Source: a virus. From it: a DNA stretch of 47,016 nucleotides. Shown in pieces: positions 5,992 through 13,569 of the stretch; the stretch's first letter is position 1, and each line of letters opens with the position of its first letter. The position numbers were made by a program, and so were the translations under genes. Under the pieces are notes generated by a model that saw only the letters and a list, made by a program, of their open reading frames with translations, made no database searches and had not been told where the DNA came from. The stretch is taken from positions 1 to 47,016 of IMG/VR virus record IMGVR_UViG_3300036715_000269. The stretch is one strand, 5' to 3'.

Positions 5992-7695
5992 TCAGAACGG
6001 GATGTCGTCATCCATGTCTTCCGGTAACGCCTTGGGCGTAACCCGCCCAGCCTGTGCAGCAGTGTCAACGGTGGGCGCTGCTGTGGGCTCCTGCTGCTGT
6101 CCGAATGCAGTTCCATCAAAGCAGTGTCCAAGGATCTCGGGGTACTGCTTATTGATCCAGACGCGGAGGTGCGTCGCTGTCTTCACATCTGCAACCACAT
6201 TGAGCGCATCCTCCGTGCTCTCCGGGAACGCTGCACCAGTGCGCTCACGCCACCATTGGCGGGCCTTGCGCTGTGCGAACCCGTCATGCTGGATGCAGAC
6301 GTACTCGCTGAACGAACGGAGTCCGCAGTAGTACGACACCTTCACCATGGGCGGACGACCTACCTTCTCGTGCCTGCTGTACGTAATGTGATCAACCTTG
6401 AACACTTCCACCAGTGGCGCCTCACCTCGAAGCAGTTCGTCGCTTGCTGCTGTGGTCTTGATCTTTACTTGGAACGTGAATTCCGCTCCGCAGTAGCAGC
6501 AGTGAGTCACGCTGGCGTGATTGTAGGTCGCACAGCTTCCGCACAGCTTTACAGGTGCTTCGCCACCAGCCTTGGCACCCTTCTTGCGAGGGATCATAGG
6601 GTCGTTGATGGGTCCGAGCCGACGGGTGTTACCTGCAAAGTCCAGGACGAGGCAATTGTCTTTCCCGCCGAACGGACGTGTTCCGCGACCTAGCATCTGC
6701 ACCCATAACACCGTCGAAGCTGTGGGGCGTAGTACCACGATGCAATCGATGGCAGGGAAGTCAAAGCCTGTGGTCAGCACATTGTTATTGACCGCCACCC
6801 TGTACTTACCAGTCTTGAAGTCAGCGATCGCAGCGTCACGGGCAGCGTCACCCATCTTGCTATGAATGGCCACACTTGGCACGCCCATGTCGTTCAGCAT
6901 GTCCGAAATGTTGCAAGCATGTTCCACGCCTGACGCAAACACCAGCCAGTGATTCCGGTCGTGTGCAAGCTCCATCGCTTCCTTGACTGCTGCATAGGTG
7001 ATGTCTTGCTTATTGACTGCGAGCTGCAATTCGGAAGCAATGAACTCACCGCCCCGCATATGAACGCCATCCGTGTCGAGTAGCTGCTTCGTCTGCCGAG
7101 GGATCAGGGGTGCAAGGTAGCCCTCAGCGATCAGGCGGTTGAAAGCGTGCAGGCCAGTAATGTCAAATGCGACGTCTGTGAATATACCGTCCTCGGTGAT
7201 GTGCCCTGTGCCTAGGCGCCAAGGGGTGGCAGTAAGCCCAATCACCTTCAGGTGCGGATTGACTGCTCGCAGCGCGTTCAGGAATGCAAGGTACATCGTT
7301 TCATCGTTAGGGCTTACGAGGTGCGCTTCGTCAATGATAACTAGATCAACGAACCCGAACGCTGACGCTTTCTTAGAGACCGAACCAATACCAGCGAAGG
7401 TGATCTTGCGACCGAGGTCTTTACGGTTCAAGCCCGCGCTATAGACGCCAGCGGGTGCGCCAGGCCACAACGAAAGCAGCTTGTCGAAGTTCTGCTGGAT
7501 CAGTTCCTTCACGTGTGTCAGAACCATTACCTTCTGGCCTGGGAACTGGTAGAAGATGGACTGGAGAAACATCGCAATTATGACAGACTTACCCGTGCCT
7601 GTGGGCAGCGCAAGCACGGGGTTCCCTTGCTTCGTTCCGAAGTAATTGTAGAGACTGCTGACAGCCTCTATCTGGTACGAGCGAGGCTGAAGCAT
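5992..7695 (-). CDS. SF2 DEAH-box helicase with zinc ribbon and SSB-like C-terminal tail
   Basis: 567 aa. Helicase motifs in order: PTGTGKS (31-37), IDEAH (121-125), GLTATP (154-159) and QMLGRGTRP (near 331-339). A four-cysteine zinc ribbon follows (CGSC, then CCYC, ~383-402). The protein ends MDDDIPF, almost the same as the partner-recruiting tip of bacterial SSB. It is an ATP-dependent DNA translocase, probably in replication or recombination, next to a RecB-like nuclease. The ATG directly abuts the TAG of the nuclease gene. Family level is sure; exact role is open. Confidence 0.9.
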   Translation of the reverse strand: MLQPRSYQIEAVSSLYNYFGTKQGNPVLALPTGTGKSVIIAMFLQSIFYQFPGQKVMVLTHVKELIQQNFDKLLSLWPGAPAGVYSAGLNRKDLGRKITFAGIGSVSKKASAFGFVDLVIIDEAHLVSPNDETMYLAFLNALRAVNPHLKVIGLTATPWRLGTGHITEDGIFTDVAFDITGLHAFNRLIAEGYLAPLIPRQTKQLLDTDGVHMRGGEFIASELQLAVNKQDITYAAVKEAMELAHDRNHWLVFASGVEHACNISDMLNDMGVPSVAIHSKMGDAARDAAIADFKTGKYRVAVNNNVLTTGFDFPAIDCIVVLRPTASTVLWVQMLGRGTRPFGGKDNCLVLDFAGNTRRLGPINDPMIPRKKGAKAGGEAPVKLCGSCATYNHASVTHCCYCGAEFTFQVKIKTTAASDELLRGEAPLVEVFKVDHITYSRHEKVGRPPMVKVSYYCGLRSFSEYVCIQHDGFAQRKARQWWRERTGAAFPESTEDALNVVADVKTATHLRVWINKQYPEILGHCFDGTAFGQQQEPTAAPTVDTAAQAGRVTPKALPEDMDDDIPF

Positions 7696-8601
7696 CTAGA
7701 ACACCTCGTAAGCTGCACAGCCAGTCTGCTGGAGTTCCTTGGACAGTGGTGTCGGGTCGGCGCCTGGATTGGTGCAGTACCAGTTCCCGTCTTCGCGTGC
7801 TTCGCTATTGAGGCAGGTGCGGCAGTTGCGAGCAGGTGCGGCCTTGAGGTGGCAGACGGGTTTGTGGTCGCACCAGTTGCAAGCGAACCAGCCAGGCGAC
7901 TCATTGATCTTTGCGGGTGCTTGCTTCATCAGGATAATGGTGCGAGCTCGGTCTGCAAACTGGTCAGCGGTGGAGGTGTCGAGCGTAACGATTTCGAAGT
8001 AGAAGTCGTCGTCGTTCTTATTCACTGCACCGTACAGCGCGACGGCGAGGCCCATCTTCTGCATGTACGTGTTCATCTGAACGTAGTGCTCGAACTTGGC
8101 ACTGCGAACACCTTCCTTCACCAGCTTCTGGAACGACTTATCGTTATGCGTTTTGAACTCCAGCAGGCAAGGGGTGTTCGGTGGCAGATCCGGAATGCCG
8201 ATAGCCACACCATCGCCAGACCCGCCAAAGTGCCCGCCAACTCCACTGATGCGGAACTGCTTCCCGTTTTCGTCTTGCTGGTAGATCTGAACACCGATGG
8301 TGAGCAGTGCAGCAATGAAGCGACCCTCTTCCAAGTGCCCGCGGTTGAACAGTCGCAGGATGCGTCCGCCAAACTTGGGAACGGTCGCCCAGTGGAAGCC
8401 GTACCAGATAGCTCGACCACATTCCCCGCCAATGACGCTGGCGCCGAGGTGCGTGCGGAACGGGTCGTCGTGCCCGCGGTAAGCGTCACCGATGTGTGGT
8501 AACACCTTCTGCAAGTGCTGACGGTACGCTGCACCCTGATCAGCAGCGATTGCGTCCTCAATTGCCTTGAGGGTCTTGACTGCTTTATTTATCGATCTCA
8601 T
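7696..8601 (-). CDS. PD-(D/E)XK exonuclease, RecB/Cas4-like
   Basis: 301 aa from ATG 8601. This start is chosen because AAAGGA lies 7 bases upstream; a longer reading from 8628 would place that site inside the gene. The nuclease core is visible as GSGDGVA followed by LLEFKTHNDKSF (acidic, then E-x-K). The C-terminal third carries cysteines (CNWCDHKPVCH, then CRTC) that could hold an iron-sulfur cluster or zinc, as in Cas4/AddB-type enzymes. It overlaps the upstream deaminase gene by 17 bases and precedes the SF2 helicase, so a nuclease-helicase pair for recombination or end processing is plausible. Confidence 0.8.
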   Translation of the reverse strand: MRSINKAVKTLKAIEDAIAADQGAAYRQHLQKVLPHIGDAYRGHDDPFRTHLGASVIGGECGRAIWYGFHWATVPKFGGRILRLFNRGHLEEGRFIAALLTIGVQIYQQDENGKQFRISGVGGHFGGSGDGVAIGIPDLPPNTPCLLEFKTHNDKSFQKLVKEGVRSAKFEHYVQMNTYMQKMGLAVALYGAVNKNDDDFYFEIVTLDTSTADQFADRARTIILMKQAPAKINESPGWFACNWCDHKPVCHLKAAPARNCRTCLNSEAREDGNWYCTNPGADPTPLSKELQQTGCAAYEVF

Positions 8602-9007
8602 CACAGATCCTTTCAACGTGTATGCCACCGCGAGCTAGGAAGTCCAGCCCGTCTTCATTGCGATACACGTCGCGATAGAATACTTCTTTGACACGGGCAC
8701 CGAGCAACCTCTTGGCACATTCTATGCAGGGTGCAGTCGTAACGAATACGCTGGCGCCCTCGCTGCTCATGGTGCTACGAATAATCTTGTCCAGTGCGTT
8801 CTGCTCTGCGTGTATCACTTCCGGCAGTGTAGTGGAACCGTCCGCAGTTTCACAGCGGTTATCCCATCCGGTCGGAGTTCCGTTATATCCAGGAACCACA
8901 ATGTCGTCTATGACAATGACGCATCCAACCTGACGTCGTTCTGCACGCGATAGGCGTGCGTACTGCTCCGCCACTTGCATGTGAACCCGTTTGAACTTGT
9001 CTTTCAT
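8585..9007 (-). CDS. dCMP deaminase / ComE-type cytidine deaminase
   Basis: 140 aa from ATG 9007, which overlaps the upstream stop as ATGA. Zinc-dependent deaminase motifs: HAEQNA (His and catalytic Glu) and TTAPCIEC (PCxxC). It would convert dCMP to dUMP, supplying the ThyX encoded a few genes upstream, and so belongs with ThyX and MazG to a nucleotide-pool set. Confidence 0.88.
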   Translation of the reverse strand: MKDKFKRVHMQVAEQYARLSRAERRQVGCVIVIDDIVVPGYNGTPTGWDNRCETADGSTTLPEVIHAEQNALDKIIRSTMSSEGASVFVTTAPCIECAKRLLGARVKEVFYRDVYRNEDGLDFLARGGIHVERICDEIDK

Positions 9008-9195
9008 GGTAGTTTGTAGAGGTCGCGACACGGAGCGCAAACACCATTCACAAGCCGCGGGCTGAACTCTTCACAGAGCTTGCACTCTCCAGGCGCACCC
9101 TTGGGCATCATAGCAGCGCGTCTCCGCACCACTGCGATATCCGCTGCTTCTAGTTTCTCGGTATCGAGCGAAGCGCGATCTGCATCATCTGCCAT
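9004..9195 (-). CDS. TraR/DksA-type C4 zinc-finger protein
   Basis: 63 aa. The start ATG at 9195 has AGGA upstream. It begins MADDADRA, as TraR-family phage proteins do, and has a four-cysteine finger, CKLC and CAPC, separated by about 11 residues. TraR/DksA proteins bind RNA polymerase through the secondary channel and mimic DksA plus ppGpp; small phage versions are common. It lies just after an intrinsic terminator and overlaps the dCMP deaminase gene by ATGA. Whether it acts on host RNA polymerase here is inferred from the family. Confidence 0.75.
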   Translation of the reverse strand: MADDADRASLDTEKLEAADIAVVRRRAAMMPKGAPGECKLCEEFSPRLVNGVCAPCRDLYKLP

Positions 9196-9210
9196 ATTCT
9201 TATCCTCGTG

Positions 9211-9243
9211 AAAAGAGGGCACAGCCTCTCGACTGTGCCCTCT
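9211..9243 (-). terminator. Intrinsic terminator after the DUF669 gene
   Basis: Perfect 11-bp stem AGAGGGCACAG/CTGTGCCCTCT, 8-nt loop, followed on the minus strand by T residues. It lies 6 bases past the DUF669 stop and probably makes the DUF669 message more abundant than the downstream genes. Confidence 0.8.
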
Positions 9244-9248
9244 ACTGG

Positions 9249-10043
9249 TTAGCCTTGAGCAGGTGCAGCCCAAGGCGGGGTGGCGGCAGGTGCCTGAGCT
9301 GCGGCTTGCTGCATCCAGGGCGGGGTCGCACCAGCGGCAGGAGCTTGGGCGGGTTGCTGTGCAGGTTGTTGAACCGGAGCAGCTTGCGAAGCGGGTGCGA
9401 ACTGCTGTGCAGGAGCTTGAGCAGGTGCCGCAGCGGGTGCAGCTTGCCAAGGCTGCTGGGCTGCGGGCGGTTGCCATGCGGGTGCAGGCGCGGCTGCTGC
9501 CGGCTGCTGCGGCGCAAACTGCTGGGCCGGTGCTACTGCGGTGGGCTGCTGCGGAGCCCACGGGGCGGCGGGTGCCGCTGCCTGTGCATTGCCCCAAGGT
9601 GCCCCACCAGCGGCAGGAGCTTGGCCGGTGGGGCCTTCGACTTGCTCGTTGATGTTCTTGTAGGCGCTGATTTCGTTGCTCGCTTCGTAGTCACCGGAAG
9701 CGGCACGAACCTTGACCTTGATCTTCAGCGGGCGACCGTGGAGCTGTGTGCTGTCAGCAACCTGCATCACACCGACTGCATGGCAGATGGCGGACAGTTG
9801 CTTGTAGGCGATTTCCTGGGCCACAGGGTTCGCATTGCGGAGGTTGAGACGGGTGAAGACCTTGCGGTTCACGAACTGACCGTCGAGCACGGTGAAGCGC
9901 ATTGCGAGGAATGCACCGTTGCCGTCTTTGGTCGGCTTCATTTCCGACTCGTCAATCATCACGTTATACCAGCCAGCGGGGATCGCTTCCGCGACTCCTG
10001 CATCGGGTGTAACTTGGGAAGCGTCAAAGTTGAGTTGAGCCAT
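9249..10043 (-). CDS. DUF669 ssDNA-binding-type protein with long Pro/Ala/Gln tail
   Basis: 264 aa. Residues 1-~135 match the phage DUF669 family (MAQLNFDASQV, then IPAGWYN and KVFTRLNLRN); such proteins sit beside Sak-type recombinases and probably act as ssDNA-binding or recombination accessories. Residues ~140-264 are a low-complexity Ala/Pro/Gln tail punctuated by Trp (APWAPQQP-like units), like the flexible tails of SSBs. Six bases separate it from the Sak4-like ATPase, and a strong terminator follows. The repetitive tail may vary in length between relatives. Confidence 0.8.
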   Translation of the reverse strand: MAQLNFDASQVTPDAGVAEAIPAGWYNVMIDESEMKPTKDGNGAFLAMRFTVLDGQFVNRKVFTRLNLRNANPVAQEIAYKQLSAICHAVGVMQVADSTQLHGRPLKIKVKVRAASGDYEASNEISAYKNINEQVEGPTGQAPAAGGAPWGNAQAAAPAAPWAPQQPTAVAPAQQFAPQQPAAAAPAPAWQPPAAQQPWQAAPAAAPAQAPAQQFAPASQAAPVQQPAQQPAQAPAAGATPPWMQQAAAQAPAATPPWAAPAQG

Positions 10044-10048
10044 GGTAA

Positions 10049-10729
10049 TTAAACTCCTAAGATTTTGTTGAAAAGTTGCGTCAGGTGGGGCGGTTCTACG
10101 GGCGCGAGGACACCTGATCTATCCTTCGCTTCGTATTGCATATCAGGTTGAGTCTGCAGAAAACGGTATGACTCACCCTGAGGTGTCTTGTTGATACCAA
10201 GGCGGAACACCTCGTCAAAGAAATATGGGAGCTTCACTGCGAGTTGCTTGCCAGGCATTGCGGGGCCGTATTTGATAACACCAGTCAGCTCGTCCTTGGA
10301 CGGTTCCATCTTGGCGCTCATATACACGTTACGCCCAGGTAGGTCGCGGAAGAGGCGGATGGTGGTTTCCATCTTCTCAATCAGCTCACCGTATGCTTGG
10401 CGCGGATCCTTCACCTGCCGCTTTGCATTGTTGAGCACAACCTCAGCAATCTCGGACAGGCTATCGATGCAGATGGTTTGGAACTGACGTGCTTCCGCGC
10501 TACGACTGCACCAGTCGTAGACGTCACGCAAGTCATCCACTGTGGCAACCTTCACCATCGGGATCGCTACGCTACGCAAGGACAGCTCACCGCCCTCCGC
10601 GGAGATAAGGAACGGGGCTGGTGCAGTGCTCGTGAGGACGGTTTTACCCGCTCCCGCTTGCCCATAGACCAACACCTTCACGCCGTTGAGTGCAGCAGCG
10701 CGGTCGGTAGTTGTGAAATTCAATGCCAT
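10049..10729 (-). CDS. Sak4-like RecA-fold ATPase (AAA_24)
   Basis: 226 aa. Walker A GQAGAGKT at 23-30 and Walker B TICIDSL near 85-91. The family is a short RecA-core ATPase (Sak4) taking part in phage single-strand annealing or exchange. AAAGGAG precedes the ATG at 10729. Its neighbours, a DUF669 protein downstream and a DNA ligase upstream, form a typical phage recombination module. Generic 'phage nucleotide-binding protein' would be the cautious label. Confidence 0.82.
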   Translation of the reverse strand: MALNFTTTDRAAALNGVKVLVYGQAGAGKTVLTSTAPAPFLISAEGGELSLRSVAIPMVKVATVDDLRDVYDWCSRSAEARQFQTICIDSLSEIAEVVLNNAKRQVKDPRQAYGELIEKMETTIRLFRDLPGRNVYMSAKMEPSKDELTGVIKYGPAMPGKQLAVKLPYFFDEVFRLGINKTPQGESYRFLQTQPDMQYEAKDRSGVLAPVEPPHLTQLFNKILGV

Positions 10730-10744
10730 TAGAATGGGCTCCTT

Positions 10745-11629
10745 TTACATATCAATGGAATCGCGGAAACCGAGCCACACGGGGAAGCGTGGCGCGTCCT
10801 TGACGCCAATCTCGAAATGCTTGTATTTAACGATGGCACTGACCAGTCGGTCTCGCTGCTGCCAAATATGCTTTCGGTGCTGTGCAGTGTATCCCGTCCC
10901 GATTTTGAATGCAACACCTGTGACACAGTCCTCAACGTGTAATGCGCCCAGCGTATCCATAGGCACGAGGTTTTCTTGATGCGAACTCCGCTTCGTGTGG
11001 CCAAGCTCATCAAGCTGTGCCTCGTTTGCATTGTGCATCAGTTCCTCGAACCCTACGATCCGCGCTTCACCGTCAGAGAACCGCTTGAGCTTGAGCAGGT
11101 AGCCCTCGCGGGCGGTGCTCCTGCCATGCTTGTAGATGCCGTTCAGGTTACGCAGAATCAAACCCTCGTAACCTAGTCCGAGCATCTCCTGCTCATAGGC
11201 GAGCAGTTGCTCTTCGTTCTCGATCAGCTTCTGCTCAAGCAGCGTGCAGCGCGGGAACGGATTGGCACGGAACCAGCTTTGCAGGTCTTTAAGACGTTTC
11301 GAGTACGGTACGTCCGGGAGCGTGTAATAGTCAAACACGTAGAAGGTGAAGTCAGGATTTCCATCTTGCGACATCACTCCGCTACTGGTCTGACGATACA
11401 CGTCTTCCGCAAAGGCGGGCCCGACAATGAGCTCTCCGTCCAGCCCGTGCAGCAAAGCATCGCTCAAGCACTGCTGGACGTGTGCGTTCGGGATAGCCTT
11501 GAGGGTACGGCTTAGGGCCACACCGTCGCTGACCACACAGCGCACGCCGTCCAGCTTGGCACTTGCATACAGCGGGAACACCAGTGCCTTAGGCGCCTCC
11601 ACAGCGAGCATGGGCTTAAATTCTTTCAT
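10745..11629 (-). CDS. ATP-dependent DNA ligase
   Basis: 294 aa. Start at 11629 is fixed by an ATGA overlap with the short upstream gene. The adenylation lysine lies in KLDGVR (25-30). Later nucleotidyltransferase motifs include DGELIVG, FYVFDYY, YEGLILRN and LLKLKRF. The C-terminal OB-fold carries GVAFKIGTG. It seals nicks with ATP and is T7-like in length. It is encoded with recombination proteins and probably works in replication and repair of modified phage DNA. Confidence 0.9.
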   Translation of the reverse strand: MKEFKPMLAVEAPKALVFPLYASAKLDGVRCVVSDGVALSRTLKAIPNAHVQQCLSDALLHGLDGELIVGPAFAEDVYRQTSSGVMSQDGNPDFTFYVFDYYTLPDVPYSKRLKDLQSWFRANPFPRCTLLEQKLIENEEQLLAYEQEMLGLGYEGLILRNLNGIYKHGRSTAREGYLLKLKRFSDGEARIVGFEELMHNANEAQLDELGHTKRSSHQENLVPMDTLGALHVEDCVTGVAFKIGTGYTAQHRKHIWQQRDRLVSAIVKYKHFEIGVKDAPRFPVWLGFRDSIDM

Positions 11630-11802
11630 ACTGGCAAAGCCTCGCGACGGAGCTCGCCTGTCTTCTTGTCGCGCAAGGTAACAAGCATAGGCGGGCATTT
11701 GAACCCGAAAGACTTGGCCATGATATAGACCAGCTCCTTCGGGCGGTGCAGTTCAACGATCGCGATGTCCTGCTTCTTTGATTTAACGTCTGCCCAGGCC
11801 AT
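11626..11802 (-). CDS. 58-aa conserved-looking basic protein
   Basis: Short gene read directly from the minus strand: it begins MAWADVKSKKQD and ends RREALPV. It is well supported by its borders: its ATG shares a base with the TAA of the immunity gene (TAATG), and its TGA overlaps the ligase ATG (ATGA). It is rich in Lys/Arg and contains KCPPMLVTLRDKKTGELR, which could be a small beta-strand module. Function unknown. Confidence 0.75.
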   Translation of the reverse strand: MAWADVKSKKQDIAIVELHRPKELVYIMAKSFGFKCPPMLVTLRDKKTGELRREALPV

Positions 11803-12020
11803 TATCGGTTCTCCTGGATACGGACGTTGGAATAGGTAGCGCCAACGGACTTAACCAGCGTCCAGAACCAGCCAATGATCGTCCAGCCAAGCAGGATGTT
11901 CAATAGCCAGATGGAACCAGCATCGGGGTGGCGGCGCACGCTTGCGAGGACGCCCGGTAGCAGGTAGCCCATGGACATGAGCGCGACCAGCCACAGCAAT
12001 ACGAGACGAACAGTTTTCAT
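11802..12020 (-). CDS. Superinfection immunity protein (T4 Imm-like)
   Basis: 72 aa membrane protein with two hydrophobic segments (about 5-25 and 38-58). The segment LLPGVLASVRRHPD followed by LLGWTIIGWFWTLVKS matches the superinfection-immunity family typified by T4 Imm, which sits in the inner membrane and blocks DNA entry of related phages. The ATG overlaps thyX as ATGA. A small structural membrane protein is the alternative, but the GWTxIGW pattern is distinctive. Confidence 0.78.
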   Translation of the reverse strand: MKTVRLVLLWLVALMSMGYLLPGVLASVRRHPDAGSIWLLNILLGWTIIGWFWTLVKSVGATYSNVRIQENR

Positions 12021-12688
12021 GACAGCCCCTTGAATGCAGCAATTGAGAAGGGAACGATCGGCGTAACCAGTTCCAGCATGGCTTCCGCATAGACGCGGAT
12101 TTCCTTCTGTGCGTGCTCATGCAAGCGCAAGCGAAGGAAGTGGAACAGGTTATGCAGATCGACGGTGGCGAACATGCGGGAATAAGTTGAGCACGGAAGC
12201 ACAGCACGAGCCAGCTCACGTGGGCAACCTTGCGCCAATAGTTCCTTATAGAGCGCGAATGCGTCCAGCATAGCCTTCCGCATGTAGCTCTGCATCAGCA
12301 ATGCTTGCGGGTGCTGTGCGTCGGTTCGCATCTGCTTGTTCGATGTGCTTTGCTCGGTGATGTCGTACAGCTCGGGAACGTAGAACTCTTCCGGGAGCTC
12401 GCTGTAACGTGCGCTCACTTCGTTGTAAGACCACGTCCGGTGACGGTGCCACTGGCGAAACACGAACAGCGGTGCCTTGACTTCAAACGTGAATGTCACA
12501 GCTTCGAATGGACTGGTGTGACGGTTCTTCAGCAGGTATGAAATAAGCTTCTCGTCCTTGCCTTCGTCCTCACCCGTGCGCCAGTCAGCGTCATAGCTCA
12601 CCCGTGCAGCGCGGACGATGGACAGATCGCTACCCATGTGATCAACAAGGCGCACCAGCCCGTGATCCAATACTTTGATTTCGCTCAT
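12017..12688 (-). CDS. thyX: Flavin-dependent thymidylate synthase ThyX
   Basis: 223 aa, the normal ThyX length. The signature RHRTxSxNExSxRYS is at about 82-96 (within HRHRTWSYNEVSARYS). The enzyme methylates dUMP to dTMP using methylenetetrahydrofolate and FAD. It is linked to dCMP deaminase and MazG in the same run. Its gene overlaps both neighbours by ATGA, so translation is coupled. Confidence 0.95.
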   Translation of the reverse strand: MSEIKVLDHGLVRLVDHMGSDLSIVRAARVSYDADWRTGEDEGKDEKLISYLLKNRHTSPFEAVTFTFEVKAPLFVFRQWHRHRTWSYNEVSARYSELPEEFYVPELYDITEQSTSNKQMRTDAQHPQALLMQSYMRKAMLDAFALYKELLAQGCPRELARAVLPCSTYSRMFATVDLHNLFHFLRLRLHEHAQKEIRVYAEAMLELVTPIVPFSIAAFKGLS

Positions 12689-13119
12689 GTTGCCTCACCT
12701 GCTTTCTTTGCCTTTGCAGGCAACACAATTTCGAGGGCCGGCGAACCGGGCTTAACGATCAACGCTTGGTCAAATAGCTGGCGCTGCTCTTCCGTCAGCG
12801 TGCGATACTCCTTCAGCACGAGCGACGGTTTGTACTGCACCATATCATCCGAGCGAATACCTGCTTCTGCGAAGCGCGTCTTGAGCGCACCAAAGGCACC
12901 AGGATCAATTTCGCGGTTGATCGTGTGCTTACCCTTGAGGATCCAGCCGTCCGCGAGCGGTGCGCTATTGGTGCCCTCTGTGGGCGACGGGAAGTATGCA
13001 CCAAAAATCTTCTGCCGAAGCAGCATTTCAGACGCCTTAATCTTCTTGAGCTGCTCTTGCAAGCGATACCACTCAGCGAGGTCTTCTTGCGATACAGTGT
13101 TGGCGGGGATTGTGGTCAT
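12685..13119 (-). CDS. Conserved phage protein of unknown function
   Basis: 144 aa. It resembles a protein often found in phage metabolic blocks: a helical N-terminus with EQLKKIKASEMLLR, then a core with LADGWILKGKHTINREID, and an end with TLTEEQRQLFDQAL followed by KPGSPALEIVLP. I do not know its role. ATGA overlaps with mazG upstream and thyX downstream tie it to nucleotide metabolism or replication genes. Confidence 0.8.
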   Translation of the reverse strand: MTTIPANTVSQEDLAEWYRLQEQLKKIKASEMLLRQKIFGAYFPSPTEGTNSAPLADGWILKGKHTINREIDPGAFGALKTRFAEAGIRSDDMVQYKPSLVLKEYRTLTEEQRQLFDQALIVKPGSPALEIVLPAKAKKAGEAT

Positions 13120-13496
13120 TGCTGCACCTCGCCAAAGAGCTCCCCTTGCACGGATTCTACCTTGTCAGCGCGGGCCGCAGCGTGTTCGTCGGAATACTTG
13201 TCAGGGTAACGCTTGCGGAGCTTGTCGATGTTCGCTTCGCAAATGTCCGACAAGTCCAAGCCTAGTGCAGTTGCACCGAGCGCCACGTACCACATCAAGT
13301 CACCGAGTTCCTCTTTCAGGTTCTCTGTGTCAAGAGATTGGTTATAGGCGATATGCTTTTTCAGCGTGTCAGCAATCTCGCCACCTTCGCTTGCGATGCC
13401 TAGTTGGGCATGTTGCAAGTCTTGCACCGGAGTCGGGAAGGGTCGCGAGGTGCGTCCTGCCAACTTCTGATACTCATTCAACCCTATCACTTTCAT
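13116..13496 (-). CDS. MazG-like nucleotide pyrophosphohydrolase
   Basis: 126 aa, all-alpha NTP-PPase. Metal-binding motifs: EGGEIAD near 37-43 and EELGDLMWYVA near 62-72, then NIDKLRKRYPDKYS. The family hydrolyses (d)NTPs to monophosphates; phage versions may remove unwanted nucleotides. It is the first gene after the promoter at 13533-13561. Confidence 0.85.
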   Translation of the reverse strand: MKVIGLNEYQKLAGRTSRPFPTPVQDLQHAQLGIASEGGEIADTLKKHIAYNQSLDTENLKEELGDLMWYVALGATALGLDLSDICEANIDKLRKRYPDKYSDEHAAARADKVESVQGELFGEVQQ

Positions 13497-13512
13497 CGTT
13501 TTCTCCTTACTG

Positions 13513-13525
13513 GTGCGGGATGCAC
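13513..13525 (-). promoter_or_regulatory. Weak 5' leader hairpin of the mazG unit
   Basis: GTGC/GCAC stem of 4 bp with a 5-nt loop, starting at the predicted transcript 5' end. Weak alone; listed because its position matches the stronger leader hairpins at 129, 3694 and 5890. Confidence 0.25.
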
Positions 13526-13532
13526 AGACGTA

Positions 13533-13561
13533 ACTATATCGTGACTCACGTTAGCTTGCAA
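13533..13561 (-). promoter_or_regulatory. Sigma70-like promoter upstream of mazG
   Basis: Minus strand TTGCAA-17-TATAGT (-35 at 13556-13561, -10 at 13533-13538), in the 73-bp gap between the primase-helicase stop and mazG. The -10 and following bases (TATAGTTACG) match those of the promoter at 5918. Confidence 0.65.
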
Positions 13562-13569
13562 GTTTTAAT

